A DNA stretch of 64,000 nt. Origin: Corticium candelabrum. Lineage: Eukaryota > Porifera > Homoscleromorpha > Homosclerophorida > Plakinidae. The notes under the pieces are model-generated. The model saw nothing but the letters and a program-made list of their open reading frames with translations, was not told the origin of the DNA and searched no databases. Each line of letters opens with the position of its first letter. The stretch's first letter is position 1. A program made the translations under genes and the position numbers. The stretch is taken from contig NC_085088.1 in the NCBI RefSeq assembly GCF_963422355.1, positions 3,938,807 through 4,002,806 on the forward strand, given 5' to 3'. Positions 10,263 through 20,876 of this stretch are shown one piece after another.

Positions 10263-11067
10263 CCGTTCAACAAAACATATAGACGTAAGTATCAACTGCA
10301 AACAATCTCACTAGATGTCTTGAAACAAAAAACCGACCTCTGTTAAGCACACCTGGAGTTTTTATAGTTTATACTGTATTACGCCACATTTTCTCTTGAG
10401 ACTATAGGAAAGACTTATTAACAACCTCATCTCCATATAATTTCTATACTGTAAGTGCACGTATCTTATGTAGGTGCCTTCTATAAACCACCCAACACCA
10501 TAAATGGTAGTCAAATTGAGTTAATTAATTCTATTTAGTCTTGCTCAGTAATAATAACTGACGGTCAGGTAATAGCGTGTTGGTCAATCTAAAACGGACA
10601 TTGTTATTGACAGTCTGAGTCACTATAAGTTCTATGCATGTCAGCACATCAGCCAAATATTTGTCTTCATCAACTTGAAATTCAACCTTAGAGATGCACG
10701 CCTACACACGTTACTCTTCAGCTAGAATTGAGAAATATGGAGAGGAGCTCTTTCAGGTGTACACTGTACAGGTGCTCTACTATATCTATTCAATAATGTC
10801 TTCCAAATGCAGGGCATTCTGCTAAGTTTAAAATTAAAGTAGCCAGCATACAACTTTGGTATTTGTCGTTCTTCTTTGCAGTCTTATATAATTTGTCATT
10901 TTCTCAAATTCTGCACACAAAGTTTGAAAATAAACGCAGTTCTATGTATTACACTTGTCAATTCGCTGATCGCATAATAAGTTGTTACTTCACCAAATAT
11001 ATTGAGCATGAAACCTAATATGAAAACATTTCGCTCTGTCAATCTAAGCAACGTACGAAGCCACTGT
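10263..11067. other. DIPK1 3' flank (block 1 copy)
   Basis: No gene seen. The stretch is collinear with 30,600-31,390 and 57,595-58,400, with small indels only. Confidence 0.6.
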
Positions 11068-11409
11068 CTATTGACTCTCCTTAGAAAGAAGACTGTGCAG
11101 ACGATTATATAAATCAGAATAGTATGTCTTAGGAAATTTCACTGTAGAGTTCGGTGGTACAGATGTACACTTGGTCAATATTTCTGCAAGCTCATGAGCA
11201 ACATTGTGAGGAGCTGCCTCCAAAAGTCCTTGGTTTACAAAATATTTGGTCTTAAAATTCGTGACACAAGTTCTGGAAGTTGCTCGACTTCATCTGAGAA
11301 GTACAGTTGTTTGTCTTGTAGTCGCAGTAGGCAACACAGTCAAAGAAGTCACACTCAGAGTCTCTAGTGCACTTTTTAGCCTGACTCACAAAATTACTAC
11401 GCGTTTGTG
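11068..11409 (-). pseudogene. Truncated DIPK1 tail, block 1
   Basis: Encodes the Cys-rich C-terminal end of the DIPK1 protein (TRSNFVSQ...CTRDSECDFFDCVAYCDY). Homology to the complete gene stops abruptly at ~11,409, equal to 58,744 in block 3. A small deletion near 11,260 also shifts the frame relative to the intact gene. It is a by-product of the duplication breakpoint and cannot encode the kinase-like domain. Confidence 0.8.
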
Positions 11410-11448
11410 TATGGAAATATTTAACCTTGTATAAATTTGTATACATAC

Positions 11449-11553
11449 TTGAAATTCTACTGTTTCACTCTCCTGCAACTGTTTGACGTAAACCATTATG
11501 AGAGTTGGATCAACGGCCATGAATGACAAAACTCGAAATATAATTATGTCACG
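11449..11553 (-). other. Putative conserved orphan exon
   Basis: Reads DIIIFRVLSFMAVDPTLIMV then YVKQLQESETVEFQ, with an acceptor-like TTTAG before it and a GTATGT donor after it. The same segment is kept at 31,783-31,888. Few amino-acid changes between the copies suggest a real exon. It could be an alternative last exon of the NLR gene, whose coding end lies just to the right; no partner is proven. Confidence 0.35.
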
Positions 11554-11628
11554 TCTAAATGTAGTTTGACCAGTGGCATGTATGTATAACATATGCATTC
11601 AACTATACGGGATAATACATGTCTTCAT

Positions 11629-11896
<268 letters not shown>

Positions 11897-12319
11897 GTTT
11901 GAGCCTAAACTGCCATAACATACATAAACTATACTGATCATACTCCCGTGTTAACTCATACTGTAGACGACTAGAGCAGCATTGCCAATTTATTTCATTT
12001 CACTCAGTCTTTTGTGTAACAACTCATGGAAGCACCCTACAGGTACAAATGCTGCAACACATCTTCCATTGCTTATAGACAAGTAAAAGTTTTGAAAGTA
12101 ACTAATAAATGATTAATTCTCAGTAGCCACAGTAAACTGGTATGCCAGTATACCCTGGATGTATCAAACAGCACATTACATTATAGGGTTAATTAGGGCT
12201 GTTGCTACCATGGAAACATGATCAAACTTGGCTCCAGAACACTTTACCTTTGGCTCTAGAAGTTTCCAAGACTTGAAGCTAACATGAGCGTAGACTCCAG
12301 ATTCGTGGTGGATATTAAC
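11897..12319. other. NLR 3' flank (block 2)
   Basis: No gene. Collinear with 32,027-32,469 of block 3 except for a 38-bp tandem duplication present only there. Confidence 0.55.
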
Positions 12320-12911
12320 TCAGAAAAGATAGAATTCCCATCTTCTCTCTCCTGAAGCGTTCAGTGTCTCTAGAGCCTTCACCACTACACAGCACGCTAT
12401 CTCAACTTACACTGCATACTTTAAATACAAACATTCACTTACTTGTCTGTGTAGCACTATGGTTTTCACTATACTTCTTCCTCACAATGTCGACAGCTTT
12501 TTGCATTAAAGAACGGGCTTCCACACAGTGGTCAGTGCAACGATGACAATATGAGAGGTAATAAAGAGCTGTGACAAAGTATTAAAACAAAAAATCTTAT
12601 CACAATTATTTGAATACAAATAAATCAAATCATTTCTAACTCCATGCAGCGTAGAGATGATGCTCTCCTAATGCTGACTCTAGAATTTCCAGTGCTTCAA
12701 ACAATGGCTTTTTAGCCTCTTCATATTTCCTTTCATTACCCCAGTCTTAAACCAATGTTGTAGTAAACTATAAAACACGTTCATATGTTTTCCAAGTCGT
12801 CAATACCATGTCTTCTTACCAAATCCTGCTTCAGCAGTTTGAGTCAAATATCCTGATTGAAGTATGAGTATGTCTAAGGCTTTAGTCAGACAACTTTCTG
12901 ATTTTTTGAAC
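12320..12911 (-). pseudogene. NLR remnant: last TPR exons only, block 2
   Basis: Contains copies of the last four NLR exons: part of exon 7 (~12,911-12,820), exon 8 (12,745-12,641), exon 9 (12,568-12,443) and exon 10 with its stop (12,384-12,320). The helical TPR motifs (KKPLFEALEILESALGEHHL; EARSLMQKAVDIVRKKYSEN) remain readable. Sequence homology ends at ~12,911, where it jumps to the flank that in block 3 begins at ~37,289. About 4.2 kb containing the NB-ARC part was thus deleted. Exon 7 also carries a 6-bp insertion. Confidence 0.82.
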
Positions 12912-13689
12912 TACATACATGCACTACTTAGAGTATGACGGTCACGACTAATTAACTAATGCTACGTACCAAATTGTCACTAAAGTATTTATTAGACAAA
13001 TCAGACACATGCATCAACGCATGGACAAGAGAATCGTCTGACTTGAATCATATGATGGCATTGATATTAATGGTTGAGAAGGTGACAGTAAGAGATGCAG
13101 TACCTACTGCGTGTTAGTCTGTGTTACAGTATAGTGCAATTAATTAATTAATTAAATAAGTATATGTAATATATGTAGTTTGTCTTTGCTCAGGCAGATT
13201 AGTGTTACCAAGAATTCGGTTCAGTAAAAATATTTCCAGCAAACTCTCGTTGACCAGGTTAGATTAATTAAAGAGAAATTGGAGAAAGCGCAGTTGTGAT
13301 ACGTTCACACAACCCGTCTTCTATCAGGTTGAAAGGTTCAAGTTTTATTAAGTAATTGTTCCGTGCTTTAAAGACTTGCATGCTATGATTAAAATTTTGT
13401 ATTTCTTCAGTGAGGTGCAAATGCATTACTTGTATACTAGTATGCATGTGTTAAAGTCTGAAAGCAATTAGTTTGCTGTCAACTTCTAATAGGATAAATG
13501 AGATGGTAAAACTGACGACATTGATGCTGCGTTCTATTTTACAAAGCAAGCCATTGTGCACACTCAAATAACTTTATTAAGAAAGTATTAGAATGTGGTA
13601 GTTGAAAACTTATAGCATTGTGCTATTAGTCACTTCTCAGTACTATATGTAATTGAAAAATTTCTATTTTGCTTAATACTAGCTGTCTT
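12912..13689. other. BTB1b 3' flank
   Basis: No gene. Bases 12,912-13,060 match 37,289-37,430; bases 13,150-13,680 match 3,120-3,650 of block 1 and ~37,440-37,770. Confidence 0.55.
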
Positions 13690-14074
13690 TGCGTTTCCAG
13701 ACGTGAAATTGTTTCAAACTATTACCGTACGTATTTGTCAACCTCCAAACAAGTGATCTTCCGTCTGTGATATCCACAGTTCGTCCATTCTTGCACTGAT
13801 AGGATCAAAGACATTTCTGGACATGCTGAGATACGCACGCAGTAGAATTTGTCTACTTGAGCTAGGTAGGATGCAGAGTTAACTTTGGGATTCGTGGACG
13901 GTTCCATGCAATAAGCCGATTTCGAGAGCATGTGCTAAACAGTTTTTTATTCTCAAATCAATAGATCGATATTTACAGATTTTCTTGTTAAAACATGTAC
14001 TCTTTATTTCTTTCATGACATGGTGTATATATACAAGAGATAAACTGTATCTTTTACTTAGGCGCGACAGAAAA

Positions 14075-15688
14075 TTAATCATCAGAATCATCATCACAAT
14101 AATAATAATCAGCATCACCATAACAATAATCATTATGCCATTCATATCGAAAAGGAAGAGCATTTGGAGTCCAACTGCCATTGATCTGTTGGGGGATCCC
14201 TAACAAACCGTTATCGTCTTTCTCTGTTTGAAGTCTCGACTGCAAAGTTTCGTTCTTCTCTTGTAGCTCTTCGATGACTCGATTTGCAGTAGCTAAAGCC
14301 GATTTAAATTTTTTTGATTTCTTTGTTTCTTTGGTAAGTGCTTGAGATGTGGTGGCAATCTGACACCGTAACGTAGAACAAACATTGACTGCAGCCATCA
14401 TGATGACCTCTCTCGGTATTTTACTATTTGCTGCTGCTCGCTCGAGCATATGTTGACTTAACTTTGTAAAATCAACTTTTGCAACCATGTTTGCAATCTC
14501 ATCTCTAGTTATCTGCATGACATCTTGAGGAATTTCCAGCATTTCGCTTAAGGCCTCAAATGGCGCGTCAAAAGACTCTCTGCTACACCAATCGGTAGAC
14601 TGCACAACTCGCACAAAGTTAGATGGAGTCAGAGATCGGCGTCGAGCTTGCACAAAAAGGTAGCAGTCTGTTAATTTCTGTACACAATCGGCAAGATGGC
14701 TGTGATTGGCCTGAGTCACTTTGTTTAGTTTTACTATTGCGTTTGGTTTCAACCGGTAAACAACTGCGTCTTCGTCTTCGATGTCTGCAAGTTCGTTGTA
14801 TATGCTAGCACACAAAGAATACAAACGACCAGCATATGACAGTGCATGTGTGGTGACAAACTCCAGAGCGTTAACAAACCAAATTGGGGCTACAGCATAC
14901 GGGCATAATGCTGATGCCTCGTCAGGAACGTAACTCATAATTGCTTTAAATGCTTTGAGCAAAGTTTTAGGGCTTGCTGCCGATGGAAGACAAGAGTAGT
15001 AAGAATAGAGAGAGTTGTTTACCGTCTGACCTCCGTTGTGGTAATAGCTGATGATAGAACCGGCACAAACAGTTGACACAGACGTAATCATCGACATATC
15101 ACATCCACTTTGTTGCATTTTCTCCAGAATTTGTTTCATCCAGGGAATAGGAAGATTTTCTAAATTCAGAGACTTACAAAGCTTGTCGGTAGGCCCACTT
15201 TTGTCTTCATCATACGATTTGAAGTGACGTACTGCCGCTTCCATGCATTTCTCCGTCACTCCTTCTCTCTCTGCAACAACTCCGATGTCAGTACAGTTGT
15301 ACAGAATGGTTAGGCATCTTGTTAGTTTGTGTTTTGTTAGTTTTTTTAGTTTGTCTCCACAGATCTCCTCCAAGTTGTTGTGTCCGGACATTTGGAGATA
15401 CGAAGCAGCGCAGAGCACGTGAGCGATGTTCGACTCGTCGAGTCTGTCTTGGATTGATATGCCGTAGCAAAAGTCGACGATCGATTTCATCGTGTCGTAG
15501 TTACCCGGCATGTTGGATAGATCGACTCGGTTGGCGTCTTGCATCCCCGACTGCAGCAAACCTCGAAAGTAGTCGCAACGTGACGCCATCACTACACCGT
15601 GCACCGGCAACTGCTTATCGACAATTTGTATCGTGCAGTCGCACAACAGACCACTCAAACGCATTGTTTGAAAAGATTTCGGATCCAT
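14075..15688 (-). CDS. BTB1b: BTB-NPH3-like protein (537 aa, C-domain lost)
   Basis: Intronless and nearly identical to BTB1c. The BTB domain has MPGNYDTM, DFCYGI and CAASYLQM. The NPH3-like core has LTDCYLFVQARRRSLTPSNF and KLSQHMLERAAANSKIPR, then a coiled coil. The frame reads NGSWTPNALPFRYEWH, whose LPxRY matches the first strand of the type-3 C-domain (GPLPSRYRGYGF). It then runs into an ATT/ATC-rich insertion encoding YCYGDADYYYCDDD and stops. The rest of the C-domain survives out of frame at 13,690-13,930 (DKFYCVRISACPEMSLIL). A BTB-NPH3-coiled-coil product remains possible. From ~14,750 to 15,734 I see no difference from BTB1c. Confidence 0.78.
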   Translation of the reverse strand: MDPKSFQTMRLSGLLCDCTIQIVDKQLPVHGVVMASRCDYFRGLLQSGMQDANRVDLSNMPGNYDTMKSIVDFCYGISIQDRLDESNIAHVLCAASYLQMSGHNNLEEICGDKLKKLTKHKLTRCLTILYNCTDIGVVAEREGVTEKCMEAAVRHFKSYDEDKSGPTDKLCKSLNLENLPIPWMKQILEKMQQSGCDMSMITSVSTVCAGSIISYYHNGGQTVNNSLYSYYSCLPSAASPKTLLKAFKAIMSYVPDEASALCPYAVAPIWFVNALEFVTTHALSYAGRLYSLCASIYNELADIEDEDAVVYRLKPNAIVKLNKVTQANHSHLADCVQKLTDCYLFVQARRRSLTPSNFVRVVQSTDWCSRESFDAPFEALSEMLEIPQDVMQITRDEIANMVAKVDFTKLSQHMLERAAANSKIPREVIMMAAVNVCSTLRCQIATTSQALTKETKKSKKFKSALATANRVIEELQEKNETLQSRLQTEKDDNGLLGIPQQINGSWTPNALPFRYEWHNDYCYGDADYYYCDDDSDD

Positions 15689-16422
15689 TAGAAGTGTGTT
15701 GGACGAAGCAGAGAAACCTTGAGGTTGTGGTCACGTTTTACGGTATTGTTTCTCCCAGACCTGTTCAAATATAGTCAAAAACACGAGACTTAACTTGCAG
15801 TACTTGTTCACTTTCTTGTGTTCTGGTCCGTTTAAATTCAAATACAGCGGTACACAGTCCCGTATATACACGTGATATTATATTTAGGAGCGTTGCTACG
15901 TATGTTTCCAGGTTGCCCAGGAGACCCCAAAGAGATAGATTGTACGGTAGCGAAAGAAACGCCGACTCACATAAAGAGTCTTCCGTTTTGTGGTAAAGAT
16001 ACCTATTAATGTCAATTAATTAATAGTAAATTTTAACTTAAATACATCCAGCAGAAAGCCAACAAGAACATGAAGAACCCCTTTTTCGGACGCTCATGCA
16101 GAGCCCTCGCACATGCACGAAGACGTATCACTTCTAGAACACGTATATACACATTGTTTGTACACAGTGTTATTTACAGGCAGCCAATTATTACTAAACG
16201 TGTGTACTAGAAATAACAAGCACACGAATGCTAATCCGAACATGAAGTAGATGATGAACAATGCCACGACTTACATCTATAACCATGCAGACGTGCGATC
16301 ACTGGCTTGTAAGATACGCTGTCGTTAGTAAGTCTTTAGGTAGATCTACTCGTATAGCAGCTAGCGCGCTTTATACGTCACACAATTGCAACTTCGTGAT
16401 CGTCTTCCTCGTTGGGTGGAAT
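15689..16422. other. Spacer BTB1b-BTB3a
   Basis: No gene. Collinear with 39,639-40,390 but clearly more diverged than the adjoining BTB1 coding sequence. Confidence 0.55.
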
Positions 16423-19400
16423 TCAGTGCCGTCTCTTCCATTGTACCAGTCGTTGCTCCGCTGGATTTAATGACGGCACGAGTAAAGAATCAGTGAACTG
16501 GTCGTAGATCACAAATGGAGGTTTGGATCTTTTGACGCGATGTCCTAATTTAGTTTCATCATACCAAGCGTTCCAATATTGAACAACAGCCAAGTCATCG
16601 CCCTCATCATTTAGTGACAAAATGTATGCAGGTCTTACTCCAATTTCTGTTTTGGCTGTGGGTGGAAGCTCTCCGGGTTTGCCCACTTTGCGAGAATTGC
16701 TAAGTGAACGTGATTCAAATTCAACCGTCATGTCGAGTGTTTTGGCAGCGTCTTGCTCGTTACCAACCACAGATACTCGTATAGTCAATGTCTGGTCTGA
16801 GTGCGAAGACTGCTGAAATCCATAGCCACGGTAACGTGATGGAAGCGGACCTGCGACCATCCATGTTCCTTGTAACTTTTGGTAAGGAAGTGTCATTAGC
16901 CTGTTTCGTTTGATTTTGGCTTCATTCTTTAGGTCTTTCAAATGCATTGGTTCTGATTCATATGATATTATTGCATCCTGCTGCTTTGAAATTACGGTAT
17001 CTTTCCTTTTTAGCTCATTTTCCAGTCTGCTTAGCCTATTCGAGCTCTCCCTCTTCTGTTGGCTCAAATGTAGTTGCGCTTGCGAAAGGTCGCGTTTAGT
17101 TTGTTGCAGCTCATCTCGGAGACGCGAGCAAAGTTTGACTGCTGCATTCATAACAACATGATCCGGAATGTGCACATTCTTTGAAGCTCTTTCCAGTGCT
17201 TCTTGGCTTACCATAGTAAAATCAATTTCTTGTATTGCACTCATATGCAAAGAGTGATCTTGGATCATAACCCATTTACAATTATGCGGATTTGCCTTAA
17301 GATCTCTTTCTAGAAGCTTTTCGAAAGCCTGGAAAGGCACTTCAAAAGAAGTGCGTGAAGACCAAACGCTCGAGTTCAGCACTTGAGCAAACTGACTGCT
17401 GTTCATCGAACCCTGTTCTGATTGATAACAGAGATATTGATCAACCAGTGATCTTACCGCATTGCAACAATGATATTTGTTTTTCTTTGCCAAATTGTTC
17501 AATTTACTCATCACACTAGGTTTGTACATCTTCACATCTTCGAGAGTCAGTCGAATGTAGCTCTCTGCGCAAATAGCTGCTAGTCGTTCTACAGCACTGC
17601 AGATAAACTGAGATGAGAAATGAAGAACTGAAGCAAACCAGCTAACCGTCACTGTAGGAATAACCAATGAAAGTGCGTCATCTGCAATCTTCGCTAGAAA
17701 GCGTTCGAAGAAATTCTTGAGGTCAGCTTCCTGAGTGTCAGAAGATATGGGATTTAGGTAAGAAATTAGACCAAATGTTGTGTCGTCAACAGCTGTTGCT
17801 GCTGCTGATGATGATGATTCTTGTCCCTGTGTTGTAGAAGCGAGTTGTAGGTCTGTAGCTTCGTGTGTGGACACGGTATTGCATTTGGATGGTAATGTCA
17901 TACCTACAGCAGAAAATACATAACGTAGATATGCTTCCAGATCCTGAGTCAAACGTCATAAGATCAAGCGTTGGCTTTGATAGACGTGAGTTAGCCTCGC
18001 AAGCCAGGCTCTTCCGCGCAGTCGCTGAGCTAACCGCACGTGAATCACACGAGGAGGAGGAGCTTTTACCGGAATTGCTCCAGCGCGAGAAGAGCCTGGT
18101 CGCTTTCGAGAACGTCATAGTGACGTGGGACCCCCGATCCGGTTTCATAGCTTGATAAGGCTAATTCTATTAGGTAAGCATGTAGGTACGAAAGTTGAGA
18201 ACACGCGACATCGCTTCACGCACTTGCTTGTTTTGCACGGAGTACGTAGTTGACATCATCGTTCGCTTCTAGTACGTATGTAGACAGCTCATCCATGTAA
18301 TATTCTGCAGTGTCACGACTCCATTTCAGCATTCAGTTTCGTCAACAGCACACCGCCGAATCTAGATCTGCAAGCGCGGTAGTTTGAGAAATGAACTCAT
18401 TGTACGCGGTTAGTGTATATATGTAGCAGTCAGAGTCCATGCACTGAAACAAGTCGTACGTAGTACACGTGCAGCTACGAGTCAACTCTACACTTCCTGA
18501 ACATGGTAGGTCCACTGCACTGCTGTTTTCCCATGCCTACATGTTTCCAGTTCACCGTGAGGAGAGCCAATATCGTACAAAAGTGCTGCTTGCTGAGTGG
18601 AAAGTACCGTCACATAGACTGCGTTAGCAATACACGCAAATCTGATCACGACGTGGAGAGGTCAACAAGCTGTAGGCCACTGTTTTCATGAACCATTGAG
18701 TGAAACTGGGCCGGCAGTTCTCACACCATTTCCCCCACAGACTATAGATGTCAGAGTAGACGCGCAAGAGTGGTGAATAGTTCTACGTCGGTTTCAATTC
18801 GCGCAAACCTGCAGATGAGTTCAGTAGAAAGAAACGTTACTGGAGAGTGTAGGTTCAGCGGACCAGTCCCATGTAGGCCATTCCTACGCTCATTATTCAC
18901 CAGCACTTTGTCCATCAACGGCTTCACTGGATTTTGTGTTCACGCGCTCTCCGCGGAGGGCTACCTCTCTGCTTAGTGTATCAGCGCAATTACAGTAACG
19001 AGCTCTTTAGGAAATAGAATTAGCCTTATGCAAGCTATGAAACCGGATCGGGGGTCCCACGTCACTATGACGTTCTCGAAAGCGACCAGGCTCTTCTCGC
19101 GCTGGAGCAATTCCGGTAAAAGCTCCTCCTCCTCGTGTGATTCACGTGCGGTTAGCTCAGCGACTGCGCGGAAGAGCCTGGCTTGCGAGGCTAGACGTGA
19201 GTAGTGCTGCATAATACAGTCAAGGAATCTTGCAGCAAAATATGTCCGCAAGAGTGGATTACACCCCTTGGCTTGCATAGAATCCATGATTTTGATTACC
19301 CACTTGACCGGAAGTTTCTTCAGTCCAGCAAACCATTTTTGTGCCCTTTCTAATGGAAACCAGGACTTGCCCATTTTTGCAAACTCTCGATTCCAGTATT

Positions 19401-19848
19401 GTACAGCTCCTTGTATATATAACGACGTCACGTTTTCAGCCTCGGCTGCAACCACAACGTCCCAACAACTGACTAAAATCTCGATGCAGTTATTGGCATC
19501 ACGCGTCAACATCTCAAGTTTGTCTTTGCATACATTACCGAGACTGCCGGGTTCCGACATCTGCAGGTAACTTGAAGCACATGTCACGTGACCTACGTTT
19601 CCGGTGGTGATTTTGTCCCCGATGGGAATCCCGTAACAAAAGTCAGCCACTAGACTCATGGTGTTGGAGCCACCTGGCAGAAGGTCGAGTTTTACAAACG
19701 AATCGTCGCTCATTCCCGATCGCTGAAGACCTCGAAAGTATTCGCAATGGGCTAGAAGAGGAAATCGATGAAGATGAAAGTCTTTGCCTCTGACCTGCAC
19801 AACGAGGTCGCTAAACTCGCCTGAGCTTCGCAAACTGCGGTAGTTCAT
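16423..19848 (-). pseudogene. BTB3a: BTB-NPH3-like gene split by a DNA transposon
   Basis: Counterpart of intact BTB3b (40,391-42,601). The 5' part (19,848-19,203) encodes the BTB domain (LHRFPLLAHCEYFRGL, LLPGGSNTM, FCYGI, CASSYLQM) and the first helical part. A 1,202-bp element then interrupts the frame, and translation would run into its terminal repeat. The 3' part (17,982-16,423) encodes the NPH3-like core (KNVHIPDHVVMNAAVKLCSR), coiled coil and C-terminal domain (RPAYILSL ... LVQWKRRH). A further 2-base loss near 17,922 shifts the frame just after the insertion. Everything else stays close to BTB3b, so the break is recent. The start at MNYRSLRSS follows the paralogues. Confidence 0.88.
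17992..19193. mobile_element. Non-autonomous MULE-like DNA transposon (1,202 bp)
   Basis: Long terminal inverted repeats of ~180 bp: left 17,992-18,172 begins TAGCCTCGCAAGCCAGGCTC, and right 19,013-19,193 is its reverse complement with one small indel. The insertion is flanked by a perfect 9-bp target duplication GACGTGAGT (17,983-17,991 and 19,194-19,202). The empty site in BTB3b has one copy, GACATGAGT, near 41,947. A 9-bp duplication plus long TIRs is typical of Mutator-like elements. The ~840-bp interior has only short open frames and no recognisable transposase, so it would depend on an element elsewhere. Confidence 0.85.
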
Positions 19849-20504
19849 AACAAAATTTGTGACCTCAACAAACAGCAGAACAGGAAAATTTAATATCAAC
19901 AATTATGTGGAAATCATTAGCTATATCTATACATACATGTAGAAGTAAAGTATAGAACTTCCGGTGGAGATCGGAATAGAGAAATTACCATATTTACGTA
20001 GTTTTTAGTAAGTAGATATGAATTTTATTTTTGAGTACATTGCACATATCTACTAATTAGCTAAAGCATGCAAAGGTCGACTGTATTTGCATAATCAAAA
20101 ATGTTCTCCTAGGAGTTGTACATGTCGGAAAACGCTATAGAGGTCATTGTTTTGTTTGGTCTAGTCTAACTAAAACGATTAGCAATCGTTGAGTCTGAAT
20201 GAGATGTTCTTCACTGATCCCTGCAATGTCACGTATTGCAACTGAACTAAGCCAGATTTCTTACGCATGCAAATAGCTCGTACATTTGACATACTGAATC
20301 GTAAATTTTCTAAACGTTTGTTACGTCATTATATATGGTATTACATTGGGCTGCAATAATTAAATTTAAAGATGCTTTTAGTATAGTTTAATAATGTAAT
20401 ATGTAAATGTATGTGTGTGTGTGTGCGTGCGTGCTTGGGTGTGCGCGTGCATTCCATAAAAAGAAGTGTGCGACACTGTGTGTGCATTCAAAAACATTAA
20501 AATG

Positions 20505-20508
<4 letters not shown>
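19849..20508. other. Spacer BTB3a-BTB4a, right of BTB3a
   Basis: No gene. Collinear with 42,602-43,190. The TG/GCGTGC tract at 20,409-20,450 is the empty site of SINE S3. Confidence 0.55.

Positions 20509-20590
<82 letters not shown>
20509..20590. repeat. (TG)n/(CG)n microsatellite
   Basis: TG run ending in GCGCGCGCGC. The block 3 counterpart at ~43,810 is much shorter. Confidence 0.95.
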
Positions 20591-20592
<2 letters not shown>

Positions 20593-20876
20593 CGCGTGTC
20601 ACTGTGTCACCGTGCGCGCACGCGTGAGCACACGTCCTGAAATCTAATTCGCAACAATAAAATTAACAACATAAAATAAAACATAAAATTAACAACACGT
20701 GCAGCATAGCATGTAAAATATAAAAATAGGTTCTCGTATACCCTAGACACAGTTACACATGCGATAAATAGCCGTTGATCAAAACTAGATTACAACACCG
20801 ACATGGCGTCGACAGACTGACAGTTATAATACATGTACATGCAATGCTACAAATAGCATGTTTGTTTGCGAAAAGT

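Noticed and set aside
15319-15774. Plus-strand frame of 151 aa (MLVCVLLVFLVCLHRSPPSC) repeated at 6,756 and 39,269
   Set aside because: Exact antisense of the BTB domain of BTB1; conserved only because the sense strand is.
18503-18976. Transposase fragments inside the MULE-like element
   Set aside because: Both short plus-strand frames lack any recognisable motif and are of a length expected by chance.
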